From Liolophura sinensis (lineage: Eukaryota; Mollusca; Polyplacophora; Chitonida; Chitonidae): DNA of 64,000 nt. Shown here one piece after another: positions 48,101-58,100 of the stretch. The stretch spans positions 70,468,984 to 70,532,983 of the forward strand of contig NC_088300.1 of NCBI RefSeq assembly GCF_032854445.1, in the 5' to 3' direction. The notes beneath the pieces were generated by a model. It made no database searches and was not told the DNA's origin. It saw only the letters and a program-made list of their open reading frames with translations. A program made the translations under genes and the position numbers. Each line of letters starts with the position of its first letter. The first letter of the stretch is position 1.

Positions 48101-48774
48101 TCTGTTATTTGGAAAACAGTGTTATTGTATGCATTATTGGGGAACAGTGTTGAGGTATACATTACTAGGGAACACTGTTGTTGTATACATACTAGGGAAG
48201 ACGGTTGTTGTATACCTTTATGGGGAAAACTGTTGTATACATTACTAGGGAAGACTGTTGTATACATTACTAGGGAAGACTGTTGTATACATTACTAGGG
48301 AACATTTGTTGTATACATTACTAGGGAACACTGTTGTTGTATACATTACTAGGGAACACTGTTGTTGTATACATTTCTAGGGAACACTTGTATACATTAC
48401 CGGAGAACACTGTTGTTGTATACATTACTCGGGAACACGTTGTATACCTTTATGGGGAACACTGTTGTTGTTTGCTTTACAGGGGAACACTGTTGAGTTA
48501 TACATGGCTAGGGAACACTGTTGTATACATTACTAGGGAACACTGTTGTTTACATTACTAGGGAACATTGTTGTTGCATACATTACTAGGGAACACTCTT
48601 GTGTACATGTATGTCAAGTAAACAAATAAACAGTATCTTTTCATACCTTTACAGATCAACTGGCTCAACGAATACCATGATAAATGCAGAGATATGATTG
48701 GTCCTGTCCTATTGGAACAAGGGAAGAAGGAGGCTTATGATTGGCTGATGAGAGAGACAGAGCCATTGGCTTGA
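33126..48774 (+). CDS. XPNPEP1: Xaa-Pro aminopeptidase 1 (cytosolic aminopeptidase P), 22 coding exons
   Basis: Exons: 33126-33239, 33649-33712, 34713-34817, 35766-35806, 36479-36530, 37082-37225, 37588-37683, 39049-39130, 40468-40633, 40960-41004, 41325-41411, 42103-42153, 42300-42358, 43372-43449, 43838-43909, 44526-44586, 45034-45103, 45599-45703, 46465-46536, 47311-47387, 47591-47689, 48655-48774. All are GT-AG and total 1860 nt: 619 aa plus stop, against 623 aa in human. It removes an N-terminal residue when proline is second, for example from bradykinin. Two creatinase-like N domains are followed by the C-terminal M24 pita-bread domain from about residue 325. The dinuclear metal ligands are all present: Asp413, Asp424, His487, Glu522, Glu536; His393 and His496 match the other active-site histidines. 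One residue is inserted between His496 and Glu522 relative to human. There is no signal peptide, so it should be cytosolic. The ATG lies in CAAGATGGCAGC. The fold and frame make this assignment firm. Confidence 0.97.
33296..33442 (+). mobile_element. SINE-A fragment in XPNPEP1 intron 1
   Basis: GTGGGAAGGTCTGCCAGCAA to CACCAATCAGATAAATAAAT, with CCTCCCACCATAATGCTGG in the middle. It begins about 56 bp after the exon 1 donor. Confidence 0.9.
34512..34693 (+). mobile_element. Shorter copy of the same (TCAC)-tailed SINE-B in XPNPEP1 intron 2
   Basis: The head reads GGCCCCAGTGACTTAGATGG then TAGAGCGTCGGGG and GGGTCAATCC. The body shares GTGGAAATC(T/C)GTC...GGAGGCACATTACACGT and GTCATCATATGACTGAAAAA with the copy at 41705. 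The tail is CTCGCTCATTCACTC. An imperfect target duplication (TCAAGTAATACAT against TCAAATAACAT) may flank it. The 3' splice site of exon 3 (AG at 34711-34712) lies about 20 nt past its end. Confidence 0.88.
35154..35320 (+). mobile_element. Partial MITE of the GGCCCC family in XPNPEP1 intron 3
   Basis: The left end GGCCCCAGGATCACAAAG and CCTAGACTTAAATC match the family. The right terminal repeat is not found, so this copy is truncated or rearranged. Confidence 0.65.
35889..36082 (-). mobile_element. SINE-A in XPNPEP1 intron 4, minus orientation
   Basis: A TTTATTTATTTATTTGATTGG start, GAATTATGGTGGGAGAAAAC, CATCCGCAGGTTGCTGGCAG, GGCGGAGAGGAAGCC and GAGCTGGACTTGAACTCACA. Confidence 0.9.
36585..36727 (+). 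mobile_element. Diverged SINE-A in XPNPEP1 intron 5
   Basis: TGTGGGAAGTTCTGTCAGCAA through AATGCTGGATGCCGTTGTAG and TTTCTTGAATACGGCATAAAAC to an AAGTAAATAGATAAAT tail. Confidence 0.82.
37850..38090. repeat. About 20-bp minisatellite in XPNPEP1 intron 7
   Basis: Imperfect copies of AGTGGGGAATGATGACTGTT and the shorter AGTGGGGAATGATGGCTT run in tandem. It lies between exons 37588-37683 and 39049-39130. Confidence 0.88.
38705..38924 (+). mobile_element. MITE with GGCCCC terminal inverted repeats (copy 4, best preserved) in XPNPEP1 intron 7
   Basis: The left end GGCCCCAGGATCATGAAGC (then TATCTTAGACTTA) pairs with the right end, whose reverse complement is GGCCCCGGGATCACGAAGC (then GATCTTAAACTTA): about 32 bp of imperfect inverted repeat on a 220-bp element. 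No target-site duplication is obvious. Confidence 0.9.
39440..40235. repeat. 53-bp minisatellite in XPNPEP1 intron 8 (about 15 units)
   Basis: The unit reads roughly CTGACATGGTGGCTGTCATA... then ATGTACTGGTCTGGCTGTGGTCAGTGTCCT, 53 bp. Neighbouring units alternate between GTGTGCATG and ATATGGATG variants over the first half. It fills most of the intron between exons 39049-39130 and 40468-40633. Short frames across it are repeat artefacts. Confidence 0.93.
41705..42069 (+). mobile_element. tRNA-headed SINE with (TCAC)n tail (SINE-B), with target-site duplication
   Basis: The head has Pol III box A TAGCACAGTTGG (41716-41727) and a box B-like GGATCAATCC (41759-41768). The body ends GTTGAGTACGGCGTTAAACC and a (TCAC)n tail. 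A 14-bp target-site duplication, TCAAAAATATTTGT, flanks it at 41691-41704 and 42070-42083, showing LINE-type retrotransposition. It sits in XPNPEP1 intron 11, and the 3' splice site of exon 12 (AG at 42101-42102) is only 33 nt past its end. A head fragment of the other SINE family precedes it at about 41580-41665. Confidence 0.93.
42600..42740 (+). mobile_element. Strongly diverged SINE-A in XPNPEP1 intron 13
   Basis: Only the 3' half is clear: CCCATAAACCTAACCGCTATC, AGTGAAAAGTTCTGAGGACA and CACCAGTCAAATAAATAAAT. Confidence 0.65.
43050..43303 (+). mobile_element. Full-length tRNA-headed SINE with (AAAT)n tail (SINE-A)
   Basis: Box A is TGGCCTAGTGGTTAGC (43055-43070) and box B GAGTTCAAGTCC (43122-43133). 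The body carries GCGGATGGTCATGG, a cytosine-rich middle, GCCGCCGTCATATCAGTGAA and ATATTCTTGA. It ends in ATAAATCAAATAAATA. It lies in XPNPEP1 intron 13. This is the clearest plus-strand example of the commonest repeat in the window. Confidence 0.92.
44745..44945 (+). mobile_element. Diverged SINE-A in XPNPEP1 intron 16
   Basis: A head remnant (CTGGCCCTGGACCAATGAAG) is followed by CACCCATAAATCTGACTGCC, ATATAAGCGAAATATTTTTGA and a decayed A/T tail. Confidence 0.7.
45195..45436 (+). mobile_element. SINE-A in XPNPEP1 intron 17
   Basis: CAGTGGTTAGTCCAG head remnant, GCAGCCTGCAGAGGATCATG, CGGTTTCCTCTACCATACTG, AAACATTCTTGAGTAAG and the tail CATCAATCAAATGATTAATA. Confidence 0.85.
48105..48620. repeat. 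27-30-bp minisatellite in the last intron of XPNPEP1
   Basis: About 17 imperfect copies of ATTACTAGGGAACACTGTTGTTGTATAC lie between exon 47591-47689 and the last exon at 48655. Unit length varies by loss or gain of one GTT. The array ends about 35 bp before the last exon. Confidence 0.9.
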
Positions 48775-50371
48775 ACCAAGGAAATTAAGTACAAACTCTC
48801 TGTCGTAAAGCAATGTATTAATTAAACACAAGACTGAAGTTTTAAAGTTATTATAAACAGAGAAAATAAGTGGTTTACAATTATGTTACCTACAGTATGA
48901 TTAACTCATTTTTATGAAAAGTTTATGACTTATGACTTTCCCTATGACTCCGTGAACCCTCAGTTATGATATGGTGTGAGGTTCATTTTCTCTTACATGT
49001 ACATTATGATACTTTTTAATTAGCATTTATTGGCAGATGTTGCCAGTACTAATTTCTTGTTTCTTAAAGCCAATGATTGAAGGAAAAGGCTTTCAAGTTG
49101 AATTCATATTAGAAATCTGAAATTGACATTGTGAAAAAATTTAATGTCAGATAAACACATTTTAATATGGAAAAACTGCACAAGAAAGTCAGTGCACATT
49201 TTAGAAACTGCCTCAGACTGTGTATTATAAATTTTTTATCCCTCAAACTGTGGTCAGGTAATTTTGATATTTTTATTTTCAAGAAGATTTAATGCACCTG
49301 TATTATTATTAAAGTGTCAAGTCCAAATGTATTCCCTGCACATTAAGTGAATAGAAGGAAACCTATGATAATGCAATACTGCAGCAGCACTGCCCATTTC
49401 CCCCCGACCACAAAGTGCACTGCCATCATAAAACAAGTTCTTCAGTCTAAAATTCCAATCTGCTTGGAAATACATAATGTAGTCCTTGCTTCACAAAATA
49501 ATTCATGTTGCATGTTGTGGTAGGGAATGGTGTCCTTATGCCAGAGGCCTGCCGTTATGGAATGACCAAGTTTGGATATTTAATGTGTCTTAGGAATTAT
49601 GGGAACTTTCAGGTTTTCAGTAGTAGCAAGCCCATTTTTAGGGTTTTCCATATACCTCACGATGTCACATACGACCTGGAGCAGTCACCAACTTTATATA
49701 CTATATTTGTATGCTGTATCTAGAAAGTTGTATGTAGCTTATTGAAATTCAAGATTTTTGGAATGTAATTTTCACTGCAACAAGCTACTTTGTGAATCAC
49801 TGTTTCTCTGATGGTCAGTTGGTCTGTAAAATTGTTGACATCCTGTTTTAACATGGGCCATTCTCTTAACATTGACTTTTTGTCTGATGATATTGTGATT
49901 TTGTGCTTATTTTGCTTTTGTTCTGAACACTTCTTGGGAACAAAGGAGGTTCTTTTTTGACACAGTGTTCTTTTCTGTGATGTGTATGTTTTCTCATGTG
50001 ATTTTTGCCAGCAACACCCTGTACTGTCACAAAAGAGAAGGATGACTGTTTTTGTACAGTTTTGGTATGAAACATTCCTGGTTTAAGAAATATTAAATCA
50101 GTCTCATCCATCTCCAGTGATATTGTTTCTACACGTCTTTGCTCAAACAAATGTTCATCAGGCTGATTAATTTCATGAAAATGTCATGAAATCCATGTAT
50201 TCATCTGTTACAGAAGTCAGTCTTTTGGTGTTTCAAGTAGATTATGTCAGAGACAAGATTTTCTGTTGATCACCTCATCAAATTCAGGAAGGCAAAATTA
50301 TGTTTGTTTTAGAACAATATTTTCATGTTATCAGATAGAATCAGACCTTACACTACTGGTTCCACTTAAGC

Positions 50372-50502
50372 CCCTGCGGATGGTCGTGGGTTACCCCCAG
50401 GCTCTACCTGGTTTCCTCCCACCATAATGCCGGCCGCCATCGTATAAGTGAAATATTTTTTGAGTACAGCGTAAAACACCAATCATATAGATAAATAAAG
50501 GA
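50372..50502 (+). mobile_element. SINE-A fragment downstream of XPNPEP1
   Basis: CCCTGCGGATGGTCGTGGG through CCTCCCACCATAATGCCGG, AAGTGAAATATTTTTTGAGT and CACCAATCATATAGATAAAT. Its tail contains an AATAAA that could be mistaken for a polyadenylation signal. Confidence 0.88.
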
Positions 50503-52384
50503 AATCCTGTTATTCTCTTACCTGATATATGTCCAGATGTTCCCTAAAACTTTTACAGCCGTTTATGTCTGTAAGGTTATAATTTTATTTTATTTTCTGA
50601 GACATGCATAAAAATTTACATAAATGTACATGAATATGCCATTGTATATGTCACATGGGAAATGTGTAAAACATAGTTTATGTGTAACACTGTAGCACAT
50701 ATTTGTACACAAGTGTATCAGACATTTCAGTGCTCAGAAAAAAGTTTATAAAACATGTGATGTTTACATCAGCAAGCATGATCTGATTACAACATGTACC
50801 AGTATATGTAACTGATGAAGTTTGTTCACACGTCGGCCCACTGAGTTTACCATGTATTCAAATCCAGTAAGCCTGCCATAAGTCAACTATGATATCCTGT
50901 ATTTTGTCAACAACTAATCCCTCTGTTGTCCAAACTATAGTGAAGATGGGCAATTAGGTGAAAACGTCCATGAAGTCATAGGTGATTTAGTACTGTACTT
51001 GATTATTGTTAGCTATCAACTATCATTAGTGCTCATTAAGTCTGAAAGTTTATCAGGTACTTGGTCAGTACATGTAGTGGAAGCATTTCTAGGTAGGCCT
51101 ACTTTTAGTGTGCAGTCATCAACTTTTCCTACAGGAACTTGTGATCAAATTGAAATCTGTCTGCCTCAACAGTAAAGTTTCATATTAAGCTAATGTTTGA
51201 TGAAAAGATGTGCATAAAATATTGAACAGTGGCAGATTAATATCTGTGGCCTTTGTCTTGACATTCTAGGACCACTCAGTGAGCCATTCATGGTGTCCAG
51301 AGAGGTTGGGTTTGTTAAACACACAAGGCACTAGTTCAATCCCAGCCTTGGACACATGGTTTTCAAGATTCAAAATAGGACAATTCATGTGGTCTTACAA
51401 AGTTTGTAGGACATAACTTGCTTTTCACCGATGTCGAGTACACACTGATCATTGAGGGAGATAATCGGCAATCTGGGTACGCCCCTGTAGCATTGTGCAA
51501 TGATGGTATTAAAGTTTACTTGACGTCACTTGACATCATTGGCTGTTGCTTCATGTCATCGCTTTTTGCCACTCAGGAGATGCATGTACTACGACTGGTG
51601 AAAGCAGAAGAAGTCCAGTTGTATCATGTAACTTGTCAAAGATGTTAGGTAACTATTATTGATCACATTCACTATAACATGAGCGTCTGAAAAGTGTGCC
51701 GTAAAAGTCATTTAGAATAGACACATGATGTAGAAAGTTGAGAATCAGAATGCTTGTGAATTTGAAAAGTTTCTGAAGGAAAGAAGTGTCAGTGGTGCCA
51801 CTCAATAAGGGTGAGACAGGTGATCAGTAAATTAATGTCAGCAAAGGTTGCCTAACAATTATCACAGGTCGTATGACAAAGTAGGACTGTTTTTACCTTT
51901 GCTCAGAAAAGAGTTCCAACTCGAAACTCCCCTATTGTAAGAGGTGTTCTGTATCGCTGGCTTGGAATGGAAGACGATCACAGGCCAAGGACTGTCGGCA
52001 TGGTGTCTGTACACTGACTGGGAAAGTGCATCATGTGTGGTAGGCCTGGTCCAGACTAGCATTTGGATTGACCTGCTGCAAGAGTGAATGGTTGGGGTTT
52101 AACTCCACACTGGCACACCACACTTTTCAATAATATCAAACCTGAAACAAGAAGGCACTGGTAAAATGTCCAAAATAGTACAGAAATGATAAATCGAACA
52201 AAGAGACATGGGGTAACTCTTTTATCCAGATGATAGTTTTCTTTTGACTTTGTCGGGTTAAGAGCTCTGACTTTAGTTATGCTGTGAAGGAAGACCTTTC
52301 TCGTTCACACCACTGAAATCTTCATTCACAAGTGTAATATCTGTTTACCTGTTTTGTTTTGGGTTTTTTTTTTGTGCCATACTC

Positions 52385-52512
52385 TAGATTATTGCAAGGT
52401 TTCTTGGCAACCTGCGCATGGTTGCGGGACTCTCCTGGGTTCCTCCAATCGTAATGCTAACCACTTTTGTATAAGTGAAATATTCTTCAGCATGGCATAA
52501 AAAACAAATCAA
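52385..52512 (+). mobile_element. Diverged SINE-A
   Basis: GGCAACCTGCGCATGGTTGCG, CCTCCAATCGTAATGCTAAC, AAGTGAAATATTCTTCAGCA and AAACAAATCAAG. Confidence 0.75.
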
Positions 52513-52768
52513 GATTACTGCATTTGTAAGACAGGAGTATGAGTGAAGGAATCTTGGCTGAGCGCAAAGGAAACCACGTACTGGCCTATGATTGATCTCC
52601 ATTGGTAACACTCCAGCCCATTCAGCTTCAGCCGGACTCATGCTCTCAAAGATTTTCCACGTGTGGGAAGACCAAAGTCAGTGACAACTCCCACTAACAT
52701 TACACGGCATAGCTACCAACTGCTTCATCAAGAAATGGGAGACAACTTGTTTTGGTTAAAAAATAGTC

Positions 52769-52774
52769 TTTATT
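52769..52774 (-). terminator. Possible polyadenylation signal for MFSD10
   Basis: AATAAA on the minus strand about 2.4 kb past the MFSD10 stop codon. Nearer candidates exist, for example in TTTATTTATG near 54907, so the real 3' end is open. Confidence 0.15.
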
Positions 52775-52984
52775 ATATACATTGCACAAGAAGTTTTTCC
52801 TGTTGTCGATTTACATGGATTTGTGTAAGCCTATGAATATAATCCACCACAGTATAGCACCTTTTCTAATATAATGATAACTGAAGATCATCCACAAATA
52901 TACTCTATCACGTAGACAAGAATTCTTTCCCACAGTGACAATTTGGGCAACATTCATGCAAATGTACATATGCCAATGCTAAAT

Positions 52985-53277
52985 TAAAAACAATCTGCTA
53001 GGTTTGGAATACGTGACCTGTCACAACAGTCAGCGAGGTTTGGAATACATAACCTGTCACAACAGTCCGCTAGGACTGAAATACGTAACCTGTCACAACA
53101 GTCAGTGAGGTTTGGAATACGTGACCTGTCACAACAGTCTGCTAGGATTGGAATACGTAACCTGTCACAACAATCTGCTAGGACTGGAATACGTAACCTG
53201 TCACAACAGTCAGCTAGGTTTGGAATACGTGACCTGTCACAACAGTCTGCTAGGTTTGGAATACATAACCACTCACG
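52985..53277. repeat. 36-bp minisatellite in the XPNPEP1/MFSD10 intergenic region
   Basis: About eight copies of a 36-bp unit, TTTGGAATACGTGACCTGTC followed by ACAACAGTCTGCTAGG, with small variants. The unit is a multiple of three, so short open frames appear on both strands; they are not genes. Confidence 0.92.
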
Positions 53278-55197
53278 CACAAGTTCTTACTTGCTGTTTG
53301 ACGTAAGTCAGCCTTAACAAGAAATGAAATAACTTTCATGCATGTGCATCTAATTCCAAAATTACGCAAACCAGCAGTACCACTTACAATCATGTGACTC
53401 TCACAAGGGTATGTTATGGTATTCACTACAACAGTAACCTACTCCTAACTCTTACAGCAGTGATGTTATTAAATTTGCATGCAAAGGAAAGTATAACGAT
53501 TTCTTTGAGTCTGAAAAAAAAAAATGAAAATGATGTAGAGAAATATCTAATAAAGTTTGCACAATAACTTTGTACACAGATATGTACCAGTACTTAACAA
53601 GTCTTCTCCCTTAGCACTGGAAAGAATAACAAAAACATATACATGTAATATATCGAACATAACGAAGCCCGAAATTGTACAATTGATATTTGTATTATTT
53701 AATGCACTTCTGCTATTCAGTAAATTGACATTCAGTAAATTTCTAAAACAAATGTACCTTTAAAAAAAATGTAAAACATGATTACATTATAAGTACATGC
53801 ACCAAAATTGCATCTCTGCAGCACTTTAGTCAAACTAAATATCACAATAAGCAGATTTGTAGAAACTAACATGAGAGTTCATAGTCAAATCTTTTGTCGA
53901 CAAACTTTCAACATTCCATTCTTTAAAACATACAAATAACTTGTAATTTAATCCTTTAAAGTCATCAAAAAAGTACTTCAAAATAAATGGATGTGATCCA
54001 TTTGAATATATTATGTCCACACCACCAAACTCTACCAAAAAATACAATTCTATTTTAAAATCTAAGTCTCAGTAGATTCATAATAAAAAGTATGCTGTTG
54101 TCAAACTATGCACAGTCCAATCGGAACAAGGGAACAATCCTGTGCTTAGAAAAGTGAAAAAATATTGACATGTGTATAAAAACTATACCCCTGTATGATT
54201 TGGTCACACGATAATAGGTATGTACATGTACCAGTGTGGTCACAGACAGCCAACATAGTTAGTTACTGGCATTGGCTTACCACGGTTTTACAGTGTTTAC
54301 TTGGGTTTTCCAAAGTTCACCAAGGTTTCACAAGGATCAACAAGGTATCCATATCACTGTGAATACAGTAGAACCAACGATACATTAAATGTTCTGGATA
54401 AATGGAATGTCATTTATTGCATTGAGCATGTATGTGTTTATGGAAGACACACTTTACTGGGGATATAGCCTGAGCAAACCTTATCCCCATGGATACAAAA
54501 ACCGTCTGACGAATGGAGATCCAGAATCCGTCCTATATTCAGTGCTGAAGTTAAACAAAGTGTATTCCACTGAAGTTCTTAACTGCCTCTATGCAATCTG
54601 GATCTACACTGACCAATACCCACAAGACTATTAAAGTTGTTCATAAACAGTAAGAGAGTCAGTTACTCAAGTTTTGGCGGCTTTACATCTTTACACAGTT
54701 AAATGATAAGCCAATCTGGATTCATATGCCATGTGTTAGTAGACTCCTTGTTTAAAAAAAAAAAAACAATTTGATTTTCAAATGTGTCAACAATATCAAC
54801 AAAATAAAGCAAATAAAACTGTTGATAAAAATAAACATTTAAACTCATCACAAAGATATATGATCTCTTCCACCTTGAATTTTTTTCACACAGAAGTTAC
54901 CAGATTTATTTATGCAAAAACACAAAAATTAAGGCATTCACTTTTATACATGTTCTATATAGTCATGACATCTGTGATTACAATCTTAACAGGAAAAAAA
55001 AAAACTAACATAGCACTGGAGTTTTCTATCTTTTCCATTATCCATTATGGTGTTCACAGATCTTGCTATTTAGGAAAATATGCCACCATCTCCTGCCTTA
55101 ATAACCAAATTTATTTGTCCACATGAACAAATTTAATACTTGAAAGATTTTGATTGATTTTCTTCATTCTCAAGATCAATTTGCACATTCTACAGCT

Positions 55198-58100
55198 TTA
55201 TGCATCTACGACTTGAATTCCCCTGATGAGGAAAAGTGGCAGAAGTAAACAAAGTCCTCCGACACAATAACAAATCTGTGGTCCACAACTCCAGTACACT
55301 GAGGAAAGGAACAGCAAACAATAATATGATTATTTACATTTCTGTTAATGTAATTTTATCTAATTTGATGAAGATGACATCCCAAGGATGTTCTAACAAC
55401 AGACCTGATCAGTGTGTGACACTAAAAAGACACAGAGTCATTTACCTGTCCTCGTATCTCATTTTTTATTAATGAATTTATTTATTCGTTTAATTGGGAT
55501 TTGACACCATACTTAAGAACTTATTTATTTATTTATTTCACAGGAGTACGTGTGTGTCACCTGTACACACCTGTCCGTTAAATATGTGGAGGAAACCTGA
55601 GTAAAACCCCACTGACCGCCCTTTAGAAAAGCCACTGCTCAGGTTTTCACCAGTAGAGGTGGCTCACAGTGACCACTTAATGCCACCTGGGAAGAGCAGT
55701 GCTCCCCTAGCTGCCACCGAGGCCATGAGAACATTGGTGGCAACTTTTTTCTTGCAGCTAAGGTAAGGGGAGGTAACTGTGTCACTAACCTGTTGAAGCC
55801 ACGGCTGGTCCTAATGCTCGTGATAATGCCCCCAAGGATCTGAAGATACCCATCACAGCTCCCTTTTGATCCACCCCTCCAAACCTAGAGATGACTGTTG
55901 TCAGGCAGGGGACAATGGTGGCTGATGCTGAAACAGGCAATGTACAGGTATAAACACTGTACAGTGCTTCTAATTCTTCGAACAGCTTTTAAGTATTGCC
56001 CTAGGAGGCTGTTCATGTGAGAGTTGCGGATGAGAAATGGGGGAATGGGTAATCCTTTTCAATGCTTAGCTTGAGATCAAGGCCATGCCTCCATACAATA
56101 CTGCACAGGAACAATTTTAACTCAACCTAAAGCTTTCAGGAAATATTGCCTTCAGAATACTTGCGCCATTAAAACAATCTTTTTAAATTGAAAGTTTAAA
56201 TTCAATATATTCCATGTGAAGACAAGTACGAAAACAGAGCAATTAAGACCAAAATTTCTCCATATGAATCAAACAGACCGGTACAAGAACCAGATTTATA
56301 ACTTTACAGGGTGAATCATTACGCACATCTGTTCAGATTGATGACTGATGGACTGACCTGACTAACATGATTGATGGACAGCATGTGAACCTAAAGACCA
56401 CCACCCCACCCCCAACCTCCCTGGCTACCAACATGAAAATGAATGATCATGTGATTATCTGAGCTAAACTTGTCTTCACTGCTTATCCAGAAAGAGCTTG
56501 TATTCACTGAACTTTAACTTTTAACAAAAAATTAACATTAAGAAGGTATGCAAATGACTGAACTAAAAATATGTTTAATTTTAGTACAAAGTGTTTCAGA
56601 TAAAAAGCTGAATTTGTGGATATGACAGAATTCACAAGAAGACATTAAATAAACTTACCAAACGCAAACATTGTCAGGCCAGCATAGAGTACCACTGCAG
56701 AGTTAGCAAATGCCATCAGGACAAAGGCTGGAATTAATATCACCATACTCTGGAAAGACACACAAAAGAAAACAGCCATCATTTTATGAAAATTTTGCCA
56801 TCATTTTAATGAAAAGTTTATCACCATGAAACACTTCACAAGCACCCCATCACAAAAAAAATCTACATGTAAATAAATCAAGATCTATTCATTTCTTTGA
56901 ATGGGACTTAATCCCATACTAGAATAATAAGTGGAGGAAGTCCCAAAGAGCCCCGAGGAAACCACCATCCGAGGGGTATTACTTTGGACTACCACCCAGA
57001 CTGAGAGGGCAGAATGCCCAGAAGCTTACCCGTGTTGTCACTGTCTTTTCTGAGCCAGGTCTCAATCGCCTCACATACCCACCTGTAAGAAAACAGAACA
57101 AAACTACTGATTAAGCAATGGCAACAAGAATGGATTATCTTTCTTTGTTTCATTTGAAGGTGACTTTAGCTTTCAGGTTGAATGTTTTGGGTAGACAACA
57201 GAACAGATGATACACAGATCTTAGATACTTACCCTGAACCAGCATCATGATAATTCCAATAAAGAAGAACATCTTTCCTTGCTGCATGCTGAAAATTAAT
57301 GAAATGTTTTCAATGTGAGGGGTTACGTATAATGTTCAATGTCTATCAGATAATATTATTGTATAGAAAAATCAGCACTCCTAGCATACTGGTGATCATA
57401 CCGACATCTTATGATACGTCATTTTACTGCCTACAGAAGGTCTGTAAACCAGTTTGTGCATTGCTGCTTCCTCTCCAGCCGTACTTGGGAAGAGCCATAA
57501 AATGGGCAACATTTTATAATAAATGCCATTATTCATATTCAGCCACATTTATTCTAAACAGCCATCAGTGATTTTATGGCTGATTATGCGTCCTTAATAA
57601 TTTTCATTTTCTGCCTAAACAATCATGGCCGAAGTCGTACAATTGAAATATTCTTAAGTACCGCATAAAACACCACTCAAATAAATAAATAAATACACAA
57701 ACCTGAGATAAAACAGTTAAGTTTTGATTTTAAATATGAAGGTGTGGTTCTAAAATGAATATTAATTTCACCTTTCATAGAAAAAACAATCTTTATAATC
57801 AGGGTTTTGTCCTGGGTTGGTTCCTGCAGGCTTTAACATAAACAAATATTAATTGAACAACATTATAAATCCAAATAGCCCTATTCCAAACTCTGTAAAG
57901 CTGAAATTATTTTTTTATTGAAAACATCGCACACACATTAGTTATTATATATATATATATATATATATATAACCAGTATATACATATGTAGCAGTGTTTA
58001 AAAAACAGTATATCTCATTGCTTTAAAATCAAAAATAAATCATACTCACTGGTCATACTGAAATCTGTTATGAACCATAAATGTCAAGGTGAATTCCAGG

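Larger units (their letters stand above)
48775..55197. other. Convergent intergenic region between XPNPEP1 and MFSD10, with both 3' UTRs
   Basis: XPNPEP1's 3' UTR starts at 48775; an ATTAAA lies near 48819 and others near 49305. MFSD10's 3' UTR runs leftward from 55197. Between them are two SINE-A fragments, a 36-bp minisatellite and AT-rich sequence. No supported coding sequence. Confidence 0.6.
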
